Shown here: in pieces, positions 9,344 to 17,988 of the stretch
How the letters are laid out: every line of letters begins with the position of its first letter
Numbering within the stretch: the first letter of the stretch is position 1
Assembly (NCBI GenBank): GCA_015099395.1
Contig: AP024096.1
Coordinates: 1,488,001-1,552,000, forward strand
Length of the DNA: 64,000 bases
DNA from: Ktedonobacteria bacterium brp13
Lineage (GTDB): Bacteria; Chloroflexota; Ktedonobacteria; Ktedonobacterales; Ktedonobacteraceae
Reading direction: 5' to 3'
The notes under the pieces: generated by a model
Database searches by the model: none
What the model was told of the DNA's origin: nothing
Seen by the model: the letters and a program-made list of their open reading frames with translations, nothing else
Program-made: the position numbers and the translations under genes

Positions 9344-9366
9344 AAAAAGAAAGCACAAGTCCGTGC

Positions 9367-9408
9367 CCCTATTCGAGAAGCACAGCCTGCCGTGCTTCTC
9401 GAATAGGG
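9367..9408. terminator. Perfect inverted repeat between convergent genes
   Basis: CCCTATTCGAGAAGCAC pairs perfectly over 17 bp with its complement around an 8-base loop. It stands just behind an A-rich stretch between the rightward SDR gene and the leftward sugar kinase, where a bidirectional terminator is expected. Confidence 0.6.
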
Positions 9409-9505
9409 TGTTGCTCGCTATTTCAGCCAGGCATCGCGGCGTTACCTATGGCGTAGCGAGTACTGTACCAGAAGTTAACGCTACGATTGTTATTGCTGAC
9501 AAGCG

Positions 9506-10963
9506 TTAATGTGCTTTCACACGCTGAAACAGGGGGGCTAGCTGTGTATAGGTCTCGCAATACAGTTCGTAACCCTCGTCATAGACTGTTCGCGTTGTTG
9601 GATCTGGTTCAATGACTGCTCCTGTATGGACCATTGCTGTTCCCGCGCTGGCGAGATCTGGAAAGGCATTTGCGCCTACTGCCGCACACATAGCACTGCC
9701 AAGGGCTACTGCATCAGGTACTTCTGTGAGCGCGATGGGTAATTGTGCGACGTCAGCCAATATCTGCAACCAGAGTTTGCTGCGCGTTCCACCACCACAA
9801 GCGAGAATCTGGTTTGTGGGGACATTCATCCCCTGTAGCATATCAAGGATACGACGATTTCCGTAGGCGGTTGCTTCGTAGACTGCACGCAAGAGATGTC
9901 CTACGCCATGAGCGGATGTTAGTCCCCAGATCGTCCCACATGCCTGAGGATCTTTAATCGGTGTGCGGCTCCCCTGCCAGTAGTCAAGTATCGTCAAGCC
10001 ATCTGCTCCAGGCGCAACGGCAGCGGCAGCGGCATCGGCTGCTACATAACGGTCTTCGCCCTGTTGAAGCTTGCCACCAAGTATATCAAGCAACCAGCGT
10101 ACAGTACCACCAGTGCTGGATTGACCAGCCTCTAACGTCCATTCTCCCTGAATTACCGCATCTTCAAAAGGTCCCCAGAGACCTGGATCAAAGACTGCCT
10201 TGCGCGATTGAGCTAACTGGCAGGTTGAAGTTCCGGTGATAAGAGCTAACGTGCCTGGAGCCGTGACATTCATGCCAACCATGCCTGCATGCGCATCAAT
10301 GCCGCTCATTGAGATTGAGATACCCGGTCGCAACCCCAGTTCTTGTGCGGCATGCGTTATCAGCTCGCCTGCTTTTCCACCCATAGGAACAATCGTCTCA
10401 GGGAGCTTATCTACTGCATCTTTAAGGTCAACTGCATTGAGAAGGGACACTGGCCAACCTGTGGGCACGCCGTCAGCAGCGGAAGATCGGTAATGCCATT
10501 TGGCCGCTGCACTATTGAGCGGGGTTGTCCATGTTCCTGTAAGACGATAGGTAAGCCAGCTCATCTGTTCGACAATGTGTGCTGCGCGTTCCCAGAGGGC
10601 TGGTTCATGTTCTTTAAGCCAGAGTAATTTGGGGAAAGGCCATTCTGCCGGTACGTCTTCACCACAATAGCGTAGGACTGGATCGTGTGTGTCGGTCAGT
10701 CGTCGAGCCTGTTCGGTACCACGCAGGTCCATCCAGATAAGACTTTCAGTCAGTGGGGTACCATCCTGATCAATTAAGAGGATATTGCAGGGGGCATCGA
10801 TTGCCAGACCGATTACCCTGTTGCGATCGGCACCGCTGAGTGTCAGGCACTCTTGTACCGCGCCAACGAGTGCATCCCACCAGCTTGCGGGATGCTGTTC
10901 CGCCCAGCCTGGATTGGGTGTCAGCGCCGGCGTAATTCCGAGCCGATTTAGGTGCGTTTTGAC
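9506..10963 (-). pseudogene. FGGY-family carbohydrate kinase lacking its N-terminus
   Basis: The open frame of about 485 codons has no start at its 5' end. It begins at a TGA and reads HLNRLGITPALTPNPGWAEQ, which corresponds to about residue 30 of FGGY sugar kinases. The first strand with the phosphate-binding GIDxGT motif is missing. Otherwise the protein is intact: SGIDAHAGMVGMN and STCQLAQS in the sugar-binding part, and ACGGGTRSKLWLQI in the ATP-binding lobe. FGGY enzymes phosphorylate pentuloses or similar sugars; the substrate is not readable. A 65-bp inverted repeat lies immediately upstream, at the point where the gene was cut. An internal ATG at 10732 would give an even shorter, surely inactive product. 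Confidence 0.75.
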
Positions 10964-10982
10964 TCAATGGCTGAGCAAGTGT

Positions 10983-11047
10983 AGCACGCTTCACACGCGG
11001 TGTCAAGGGGAAGCGTAGCGGCCTTGACACCGCGTGTGAAGCGTGCT
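10983..11047. repeat. 26-bp perfect inverted repeat at the broken kinase end
   Basis: AGCACGCTTCACACGCGGTG and six more bases pair perfectly with the complement around a 13-base loop. It sits exactly where the FGGY kinase loses its start and may be a short palindromic mobile element or a terminator brought in by the rearrangement. Confidence 0.6.
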
Positions 11048-11160
11048 GAGAGAAATGATGCGCCATTGAAGCGAAAAAAATGGTCATTTCTTTCTGTCTC
11101 CAAAAAGCGGTCATTTCAGCCCTACGTCGGCGCAGAATTACGTCGGCGTTAATAACGATG

Positions 11161-11991
11161 ACGGCCACTGATTGGGAAAATAGCAGTGTTGAAGGTGTGA
11201 CGCTGGTTGATACGATTAATCAGATTACCTCGGCTGGCTCAAGTTGGAAGCCAAAGACAATTGACGTGCCAGGCATTCTCGTGGATAGCAGCACGCTGAG
11301 CGAATTTACCCAACAGCATCCAAATGCCCTTAAATCGTAAGTAGTTGTACAGTTTCCTCCATCATCGAAGTTCTGCCTATCAATATGTATTCCAGGGTGC
11401 ATTGCTGGTGCACATTATGATCATATGGGTGCGCTGGGCTCTTTTCCAAATGCACACTTCTATCTGCAGCGTGAGGAACTCAAAACCTGGCACTGGGCAC
11501 TGGGTCTGGGATCGCGTTTTTCTCAAATTACTGCGGCCTGCAATCCAGATGATGTTGCAAGGGCTGATCTTTTAAGTGAGCAAGGGCGTCTAACTTTGTT
11601 GGACGGGGCGGTTCAGGAACTCTTACCGGGCATCTCAATCGAGGTTGCAGGGAATGCTCACTCCTATGCCTTGCAATATCCAGTTATTGATACCATCTCG
11701 GCTGGTCGCTATATTGGAGCCAGTGATGTTGCTTTCTCGCGGTTGAATTTGACGGGATACAATAATGATGGTGTGATGATACCGCTTGGTTTTGGTGTTG
11801 GTAGCCCTACCAATATGCTGCTAGCTCTTGATAAGGTCTGGTCCCTTGCTCAAGGCGAGATTGAGCGCATTTTGATTGTGCACTAGCCAGAAACATATGC
11901 TGGCCCAAGTGCCTGGCAAAGTTCTACTGGTATGCGGGTTGCTGAGGTTGCTTTGCGTCCCGGTGATACGACCCGGAGACCTGGTGAGTAG
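11161..11991 (+). pseudogene. Metallo-beta-lactamase-fold hydrolase (lactonase-like), degraded
   Basis: A frame from 11425 reads MGALGSFPNAHFYLQREEL, then LLDGAVQELLPGISI and GASDVAFSRLNLTG, the order seen in AHL-lactonase-like MBL proteins. Just upstream, GAHYDHMG keeps most of the HxHxDH metal motif, but its first His is replaced by Gly. The frame is interrupted by an in-frame TAG at 11884 where the family has HEPETY; reading on gives PETYAGPSAW to a stop at 11991. The N-terminal part (DTINQITSAGSSW) lies in another frame. It is therefore a pseudogene with at least one frameshift and one nonsense codon. Confidence 0.6.
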
Positions 11992-12022
11992 AATAACCCA
12001 TGTGGCCGTTTGAATTGTACGT

Positions 12023-12087
12023 GACCTTCGTTCCAGGTTTGTGCTCCATATGAATGCATTAGCCACCTGGAACGAAGGTCCTTTTTT
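12023..12087. terminator. Rho-independent terminator
   Basis: GACCTTCGTTCCAGGT pairs perfectly with ACCTGGAACGAAGGTC across a 26-base loop, and TTTTTT follows on the plus strand. It closes the degraded MBL gene. Confidence 0.75.
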
Positions 12088-12225
12088 ATATGCTACTCGA
12101 CGTTCTTGTCTGGATGCTCTCTCCAGAGCGGTTGCGTATTCCATTATAGCTTGCAATGGCTGTATGATAATATCACACCGCTGAACTTTTTCTTGTATCC
12201 TTAGAAGAATAAAGGAGCCTAGCGC

Positions 12226-12789
12226 ATGGAGAGTCGGCAGGAAATTGAAATGTACTTTGCTTCTCTTGACGAAGCCATTGGCAAACAGTCAGAGCTTAAA
12301 GACAGCAAGGTGCAAACCTATGTCTATGGTGGAGGTGCACTGATCGGACACCAGATGGAGCATAGAAAATCAACGCAGGATATCGATGTTGTATTTCTCA
12401 ATGTGCCCGATAGCGCTAATCCGGATCAAATGACGCAAGCTCTATTTAAGGCAGTGCGATCAGTTGCCAAAAAGCATCGTTTGGCGTGGGAGTGGTTTAA
12501 CGATAGTGCCAATGCGGTCAATGATTTTCGCGATATGATGCCTCAGCCAGAGCTTGAACCCTGGTTTGAGGGCAATCATTTGCAAGTCTTATTGTTAAGC
12601 AAAAGATGCTTACTTGGCATGAAACTGATGGCTGGTCGCCGCAAAGATGATCAGGATATTGAAGTGTTGCTGGAAGACCTGCAGATTGAGACCAGAGAAC
12701 AAGCGCAAGCGCTCGTTGATCAGTTTATTCCAGATCGACAACGCCAGGAAATCGACAAACTCTCCCGTACCCTGGATGAACTTTTCTAA
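12226..12789 (+). CDS. Nucleotidyltransferase-fold protein (AbiEii/DUF6036-like)
   Basis: This 187-residue protein has the pattern of a minimal nucleotidyltransferase: a glycine loop, VYGGGALIGHQMEHR, then STQDIDVVFLNV with the paired acidic residues. Further on come LLLSKRCLLGMKLMAGRRKD and DDQDIEVLLEDL, as in AbiEii/DUF6036-type proteins that handle nucleotide transfer. ATG 12226 follows AAGGAGCCTAGCGC. No partner antitoxin or toxin gene is recognised next to it, so a toxin-antitoxin role is not supported by context. Confidence 0.65.
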   Translation: MESRQEIEMYFASLDEAIGKQSELKDSKVQTYVYGGGALIGHQMEHRKSTQDIDVVFLNVPDSANPDQMTQALFKAVRSVAKKHRLAWEWFNDSANAVNDFRDMMPQPELEPWFEGNHLQVLLLSKRCLLGMKLMAGRRKDDQDIEVLLEDLQIETREQAQALVDQFIPDRQRQEIDKLSRTLDELF

Positions 12790-12920
12790 ATAGAACAAAT
12801 ACAGCAGGATATCAGCATACCTGTTTTTTGTCGATCCCAGGCTGCTTGATACTATCAACTGGCTTCTTTCGTTCGTTCTGTATGGTACAATAAAAGAAAG
12901 GCATGGAAGGAGGAGGAATA

Positions 12921-13391
12921 ATGCTCACAATTGAAACATGTTATGTGTTGCACCCAATAGGCAGTGCCTATCATGAGATCTGCCAGGGAGAAACACCGTG
13001 GGTGGCACTTGGAAACTTTATGAATGATTTTTTTGGGTATGCATCCGAGCAAAGACAGGCCCTCTTACAAGAACCTTGTATTCTTCCTGCCGAACCTTCT
13101 CGTGTGCAGATCCAGTGGGCTGTGTTTTGTGTGGCTGCAGTAGACTATCTGTGCCACCATTACGATCTGCAAGTACCTTCCTGGGTGCATGAAACACAGT
13201 ATACTACTCTTCCTGAACCCTGGTACCATGGTCTGGGAGCCAAAAAACCACATATTCAAGAGCGTTTGCGCAACGAAACCCCTCAAGAGTTTGCATCACG
13301 CAATATTTACTGTGGTAGTGCGGATCGTGTGTTCCCTGATAAATATCGAGCCGTTTCTCACCAATGGCAAGAGCAACGCCAATCTGCGTAA
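12921..13391 (+). CDS. Hypothetical protein
   Basis: I do not recognise this 156-residue protein. It starts MLTIETCYVLHPIGS behind an excellent ribosome site, GGAGGAGGA, which argues it is real and fixes the start at 12921 rather than the in-frame ATG at 12903. It is rich in His, Tyr and Trp, soluble, and has several Cys residues (CYV, CILP, CVAAVDYLCHHY, YCGS). It lies between the nucleotidyltransferase and an NTF2-like protein on the same strand. Confidence 0.6.
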   Translation: MLTIETCYVLHPIGSAYHEICQGETPWVALGNFMNDFFGYASEQRQALLQEPCILPAEPSRVQIQWAVFCVAAVDYLCHHYDLQVPSWVHETQYTTLPEPWYHGLGAKKPHIQERLRNETPQEFASRNIYCGSADRVFPDKYRAVSHQWQEQRQSA

Positions 13392-13467
13392 TTACGAATA
13401 ACTTCCTCACTGCATAAGATGGAGAACTCCTGACCAATCGATATGTATTTCAGATGGAAGGAATCCC

Positions 13468-13884
13468 ATGACAGCGATACATGAAGATCTTGAAGTTATC
13501 CCTCAACTGTTTTATCAAGCACTTGCGCAAGTGATGCGCGCAAATAGTGCTCCTATGCTTGCGCTCTGGTCAGAGCAAGATGATGTTAGCTATTGTGATC
13601 CTGATGCGCATCCTCATCAAGGACGCGCTGGTCTTGTCGCCTATTGGCAGCGCGCAGTCCAAGGTAACAGCGATGCGCCGGGTAGTCTCAAAGTTCAGGC
13701 AGCACTGATTATGATGCAGAGAAGTACGGATATGATCTGTACCTTTATGGCGGAGCATATTCAAATAAGAGAAAATGATCGGGTTCTTCGACTGAAGGCA
13801 CTATCAACAAATATTTATCGCTATGAGGGACAGCTGTGGCGGATGATTCACCGACATTCTGGGTCTCCAATTGAGGAGAAGTGA
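13468..13884 (+). CDS. NTF2/SnoaL-like domain protein
   Basis: The 138-residue protein matches the small cone-shaped NTF2-like fold: an N-terminal helix (LFYQALAQVMRANSAPMLAL) followed by WSEQDDVSYCDP and QGRAGLVAYWQRAV, with a C-terminal strand, LWRMIHRHSG. Such domains bind small molecules or act as minor hydrolases or isomerases; the ligand is not predictable. ATG 13468 follows GGAAGGAATCCC. It is the last gene of a three-gene run on this strand. Confidence 0.7.
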   Translation: MTAIHEDLEVIPQLFYQALAQVMRANSAPMLALWSEQDDVSYCDPDAHPHQGRAGLVAYWQRAVQGNSDAPGSLKVQAALIMMQRSTDMICTFMAEHIQIRENDRVLRLKALSTNIYRYEGQLWRMIHRHSGSPIEEK

Positions 13885-14648
13885 TGCTGATTTTATAATG
13901 TCATTCCCAACGCTCCCAGCAATTCCCATCCTCCAGGGAGTGTGAAGAGTGTTGCAGGTCATTCTTCGCTCTTTGGAGAGGGCAGAGCTATCTGTTCAAC
14001 GTTCAAGCGTGTCTGGCAAGCACTTTCGTAAAGCAGTAAACAGGAGACCGCGGCTTTAAACCGTCTGTCCTGGCTCGTGTAACCTGGTTTCTGTTGTTTT
14101 TCTGTCCCGATCGTGCTGGTTGATGGCGACCAGAGGTAGCATAATGGTGACCGTCAACAATGGATAGAGCCGGTATCCAGGCGTGCCAGGGTGAGCAGAT
14201 TGGTCGCGATGGTCGACATGTGGTTGGGCTCGGTCACGATATCTTCTAGCAGTGCTGCGTCTTCGGGATCAAAGTTCTGGCGGCCGCTACGACAAGAATA
14301 TGCATTTCTTTTCCTCCTTCCTGCTTATCCCGCTGCCCATACTCTACACTATAAAGATTGGAAATAGATTGGAAAAGCAAAGGTTGCTAGACTTGAAAGT
14401 TTATGATCGTTGTGAATAGGAAGCTTTCACTGAAGAGCTGTCTCCAATAATGAAGTGGGGGTTTAGACTATCGATAACAGATTATGAGAAAATTCCTTAC
14501 ATTTCTCCAATATATTTCACATAAAATTACTTTATTATAAAACTAACGCAAGGAACAAAACAGTGTCGTGCGAATAGCGATGCGCAATGTTACCAGCCTT
14601 TTGCAGATAAGCAAGGCTTGCATATAATTTCATAAAGGAGATGCGAAG
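13885..14648. other. 760-bp intergenic region
   Basis: Apart from the kinase remnant at 14154-14285 nothing coding is seen. The last 250 bp are AT-rich and lead to the PP2C gene, so its promoter is expected there, but I could not pick unambiguous -35 and -10 boxes. Confidence 0.35.
14154..14285 (-). pseudogene. Histidine-kinase fragment (HisKA helix remnant)
   Basis: The minus strand reads QNFDPEDAALLEDIVTEPNH, then STIATNLLTLARLDTGSIHC and stop. This resembles the second dimerisation helix of sensor kinases (..MxxLVxDLLTLARLD). Neither the phospho-acceptor helix nor the ATPase domain is present nearby, so it is a short relic. Confidence 0.4.
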
Positions 14649-15569
14649 ATGTTGAAACCCCAGGAGAACAGCTATGCGGATATATCTCTAAACATACATT
14701 TAACCGATCTAAACAGTGGAGAGCAAGCGGCGCATACGGAACAGCCTGTTTTTACATGGCGCGTTGGAGCTGATCAGAACTCTGGTATACGACGCAAACA
14801 TAGACCAAACGAAGATACGATTTTTGTCATACAGGGTAATCGTATCTCACCTACTGTCGTCCCGCAACCGTTTGTCCTGTTGGGTGTTGCGGATGGTATG
14901 GGGGGATCTGGACATGGACGCGATGCAAGCCGTCTTGCTGCTTGTTCGCTGGCAGATTATGTGTTTGGTTCCCTCTGCTATAACCAGAGACCAGTTGATG
15001 ACTTGCTTCCTTTGCTCATTGCAGCTGTGCAGCATGCCAACCGGATCATCTATGAGCACAATCGACAACAAGGAATGACCATGGGCACAACGATAACGCT
15101 TGTCCTGATCATTGAGACTACTGCATATGTCGTGCACGTAGGGGATAGTCGTTGCTACCTGCAGCGTGAATCGCTGGGGCTTACGCAGGTCACTCACGAT
15201 CACTCATTTGTTGCTACGCTTGTCGCCAATGGCATCATTACACCTGATGCCATCTATACCCATCCCAGGCGCAACCTTATCTATCGCAGTCTGGGAGACC
15301 AGATAGCCGTAGATGTTGACACGTTGATCCTGCCTCTTGCCCCTGACGACAAGCTACTGTTGTGCTCGGACGGACTATGGGAGATGGTACGCGATCCGCA
15401 GATCAGCGCTATTCTGAAAGACCCATTGTCAGATCCATCTGAAACGGCCTGTAAGCTTATTCAAGCTGCATTGGAGAGTGGTGGGGATGACAATGTGAGC
15501 GCCATTGTGGTGCAGGTGAGCGATGGCAGTATAGCAGCAACCGATTTATCTCAGACAGTGGGAGTGTAA
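14649..15569 (+). CDS. PP2C-type Ser/Thr protein phosphatase
   Basis: The 306-residue protein carries all PP2C signature blocks: RPNEDTIF near 55, VADGMGGSGHGRDAS near 85, HVGDSRCYLQ near 165, LLCSDGLWEMV near 240 and GGDDNVSAIVVQ near 280. The aspartates ligate the two catalytic metals. Such soluble phosphatases reverse Ser/Thr kinase signalling; no intact kinase of that type lies in the window. ATG 14649 follows AAGGAGATGCGAAG. The next gene on the strand encodes a repeat-bearing membrane protein. Confidence 0.93.
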   Translation: MLKPQENSYADISLNIHLTDLNSGEQAAHTEQPVFTWRVGADQNSGIRRKHRPNEDTIFVIQGNRISPTVVPQPFVLLGVADGMGGSGHGRDASRLAACSLADYVFGSLCYNQRPVDDLLPLLIAAVQHANRIIYEHNRQQGMTMGTTITLVLIIETTAYVVHVGDSRCYLQRESLGLTQVTHDHSFVATLVANGIITPDAIYTHPRRNLIYRSLGDQIAVDVDTLILPLAPDDKLLLCSDGLWEMVRDPQISAILKDPLSDPSETACKLIQAALESGGDDNVSAIVVQVSDGSIAATDLSQTVGV

Positions 15570-15712
15570 GCTACAGCATGTTAGAATTACACTACAGCTG
15601 ATTCATGTCTCATCGCTTCATAGATACGAACGTTCTAATACAGATCTTGCAACGATAAAGATGATTGTAACCTCTCTACGAATAATCTTTTATAACGCAG
15701 ATGGAGATAGAT

Positions 15713-16324
15713 ATGAATAGAGATTCAAATAATAACGATAGACATAATGCCTGGATACAACAGCAGAATGAGAACGATAGATATAATGCCTGGATGCAAC
15801 AGCAGAATGAGAACGATAGATATAATGCCTGGATACAACAGCAGAACAAGCTTCGCGAAGGTAGGGGGGAACTCCCACCGTCTGGTCGGCAACAACTCCA
15901 GCGACCGCAAGCTACAGGGCGACCTCAAGGGGTAGCAGTTCAGAAGCTTGGGGGAGTGAATCAGAAGCCCGGGGGAGCGCAGAAGATGCCCAAGACGCGC
16001 GCGCTGGCTCTGGTAAATACCCTCAAGCGAGGGATATCTGTTGGCTCGATCGTCTGCTTCGGAGCCTTCAGCGGCCTGGTGGCATTCCATCAGGTTGGCA
16101 GTACTTCTGCTAGTCATGCGACGCCAAAGACTACGACGACTACGACGATACCAACGACGAAAAAGAGTGGTAGCTTTTTCAATCAAGGAGGAAATAACTT
16201 TGCAACCAACACCCCTACCTCAACAACCGGCGCGACGCCAACAGCAACCACCACTCCCCCGACACCAACGCCAGCAACAATCTTCGCTCCTTCAGCACCA
16301 GTCACTACGTCCAGTGTCTCCTGA
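15713..16324 (+). CDS. Membrane-anchored protein with 13-residue repeats and Thr/Pro-rich tail
   Basis: The 203-residue protein has three near-identical 13-residue repeats (NDRYNAWMQQQNE; a 39-bp DNA repeat at 15734-15850), then a Gly/Pro/Gln linker. A single transmembrane helix (about 106-125, ISVGSIVCFGAFSGLVAF) precedes a Thr/Pro/Ser-rich tail that ends GATIFAPSAP-like. The tail probably faces outside. It contains STTGATPT, close to the Dxx[ST]GAT motif that ApbE flavinylates, but without the Asp. ATG 15713 has GGAG seven bases upstream; 15701 is a less likely alternative. The ApbE gene follows directly, suggesting a partnership. Confidence 0.65.
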   Translation: MNRDSNNNDRHNAWIQQQNENDRYNAWMQQQNENDRYNAWIQQQNKLREGRGELPPSGRQQLQRPQATGRPQGVAVQKLGGVNQKPGGAQKMPKTRALALVNTLKRGISVGSIVCFGAFSGLVAFHQVGSTSASHATPKTTTTTTIPTTKKSGSFFNQGGNNFATNTPTSTTGATPTATTTPPTPTPATIFAPSAPVTTSSVS

Positions 16325-16343
16325 ATGCGTGACTCCTGAGGAG

Positions 16344-17258
16344 ATGCGCCGCGAGGAGTTTCGGGCCATGGGTACGACCATTTCGTTGCTGTTGCCTCAA
16401 AGACAAGCCGAGAAAGGGGTGCAGATTGTATGCGATCTCTTTACCGAGTGGGAGCAGAAGCTAAGTCGCTTCCTACCAGAGAGCGAGCTTTCTCGACTTA
16501 ATCAACGAGCAGGCATACCGGTTGCCGTGAGCGAGTTGCTTTACAATGTGTTGGCAACTGCCCTTGTGGCGGCGCAGGCCACGGATGGAGTGTATGATCC
16601 CACTCTACTGACCCAGCTTATCCAATTGGGGTATGATCGTTCCTTTGATGAGCTACCGACGATTGGTGGCGCCTCTCCAATCACTGGGGAGCCAGGCGGA
16701 CGCTGGAGCGCAATCAAGGTAGATCCTATCTATCGGTTGGTAACCCTACCATTTGGCACAAAGCTGGATCTGGGTGGGATCGCGAAGGGGATGGCGGTCG
16801 ATGCTGCCCTGGAGAAGCTGCGACTGCATGGGATATACTCTGCTATGATTAACGCTGGTGGTGATCTCGCAGTTCTGGGCACTCCGCGCGTGTTAGGTCA
16901 GTGGCCAATTGCGGTACCTGGACGAGAGGGTTTCTGGACAATTCCGTTGCATTCTGGATCGGTCGCCACCTCTGGAATTGCCCATCGCCACTGGCAGCAG
17001 GGCGCTACGCAACGACATCACCTGCTCGATCCACGAACAGGACTGCCGGCTCAGAGTAACCTCTGGTCGGTCACTGTAGTGGCGGACCATTGTGAGCAGG
17101 GTGAGATCGCGGCGAAGGTTGCATTCATTCTGGGCGTGCAAGCAGGCGCTGATTTCCTACGCAGGCACAACATTGCGGGCTTGCTTGTACACGAGGATGG
17201 CACGTGGGAGACTGTAGATCCGTGGCCAGCCCATCTTATGGAGGAAGTGAACGTATGA
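16344..17258 (+). CDS. apbE: FAD:protein FMN transferase (ApbE)
   Basis: From ATG 16344 the protein has 304 residues with the ApbE landmarks: FRAMGTTISLL, LSRFLPESELSRLN, LDLGGIAKGMAVDAA, AMINAGGDLAVLG and HHLLDPRTGLPA. ApbE attaches FMN to a Thr or Ser of partner proteins, mostly outside the membrane. No lipoprotein signal precedes the domain. The start is uncertain. ATG 16344 has its GAGGAG directly abutting; GTG 16329 is possible; a TTG at 16200 has a perfect AAGGAGG eight bases upstream but would overlap the previous gene by 125 bases in another frame. The stop overlaps the next start (ATGA). Confidence 0.9.
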   Translation: MRREEFRAMGTTISLLLPQRQAEKGVQIVCDLFTEWEQKLSRFLPESELSRLNQRAGIPVAVSELLYNVLATALVAAQATDGVYDPTLLTQLIQLGYDRSFDELPTIGGASPITGEPGGRWSAIKVDPIYRLVTLPFGTKLDLGGIAKGMAVDAALEKLRLHGIYSAMINAGGDLAVLGTPRVLGQWPIAVPGREGFWTIPLHSGSVATSGIAHRHWQQGATQRHHLLDPRTGLPAQSNLWSVTVVADHCEQGEIAAKVAFILGVQAGADFLRRHNIAGLLVHEDGTWETVDPWPAHLMEEVNV

Positions 17259-17860
17259 TTAGTAGCATCTGGCCAAGCGTCACCTGGTATACTGCTCGTG
17301 CAGGTGGATTTACGGCCTATGTATTGTTCACTCTGGCGGTGATAGTTGGACTCGCACTCTCAACAAAGTTGCAATCGCCTAGCCGCTGGCCTCGTTTGAT
17401 CAATAGCGAATTGCACAACTTTCTGACACTGCTCGGGGCCATTTTTCTCGGGGTTCACATTCTAGCTGCGTGGGTTGATCCTTTCACCCGTTTCGGTTGG
17501 AATGAAATTTTTATACCGTTTGCCAGTCATTATCGTGCGGTATGGATGGCCTTCGGTATTGTCACTTTATACCTGGGAATTGCTATCGCGATTAGTATCT
17601 TGCTGCGCCCATATATTGGTTACAAATGGTGGCGACGGCTGCATGTGGTAACGCTTGGTCTTTTTGTGCTCGCCACTATTCACGGGCTTTTTACCGGTAG
17701 CGATGGACAGACCTGGTGGGCGCTGGGGATTTACGCCGTGAGCTCTGTTCTGGTAGGGGTGCTGCTATGCCGAAGAATCTTCTTCTCGAAGGAGAAGCCT
17801 AAACGTGTACCAGTGCCTGCTAACAAGCCTGTAGCAGTATTAGAATCCGCACGAAGATGA
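17255..17860 (+). CDS. Ferric-reductase-like transmembrane haem protein
   Basis: The 201-residue protein has about six transmembrane helices. Histidines are placed as in the ferric-reductase/MsrQ fold: ELHNFLTLLGAIFLGVHI in one helix and RRLHVVTLGLFVLATIHG in another, four potential haem ligands. Members pass electrons across the membrane. Its ATG overlaps the ApbE stop by four bases, so translation is coupled. Together the three genes look like a small extracytoplasmic electron-transfer module with a flavinylated partner. Confidence 0.85.
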   Translation: MISSIWPSVTWYTARAGGFTAYVLFTLAVIVGLALSTKLQSPSRWPRLINSELHNFLTLLGAIFLGVHILAAWVDPFTRFGWNEIFIPFASHYRAVWMAFGIVTLYLGIAIAISILLRPYIGYKWWRRLHVVTLGLFVLATIHGLFTGSDGQTWWALGIYAVSSVLVGVLLCRRIFFSKEKPKRVPVPANKPVAVLESARR

Positions 17861-17885
17861 AATGGTCATGCTGGACAAGACAGAA

Positions 17886-17940
17886 AGACGAAGAAACCGT
17901 GAGGCAAGCATGTCAAATGCTGCTCACGGTTTCTTCGTCT
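17886..17940. terminator. Inverted repeat between convergent genes
   Basis: AGACGAAGAAACCGTGAG pairs perfectly with CTCACGGTTTCTTCGTCT around a 19-base loop. It lies between the rightward membrane protein and the leftward aldo/keto reductase and probably terminates transcription from both sides. Confidence 0.65.
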
Positions 17941-17988
17941 GGCTAGAGAAGCACACAAACCGCAGACGATCTCTGTGTGCTCTTTATC

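Noticed and set aside
15734..15850. Possible CRISPR-like array
   Set aside because: The 39-bp units are directly adjacent with no spacers and stay in frame within a coding sequence.
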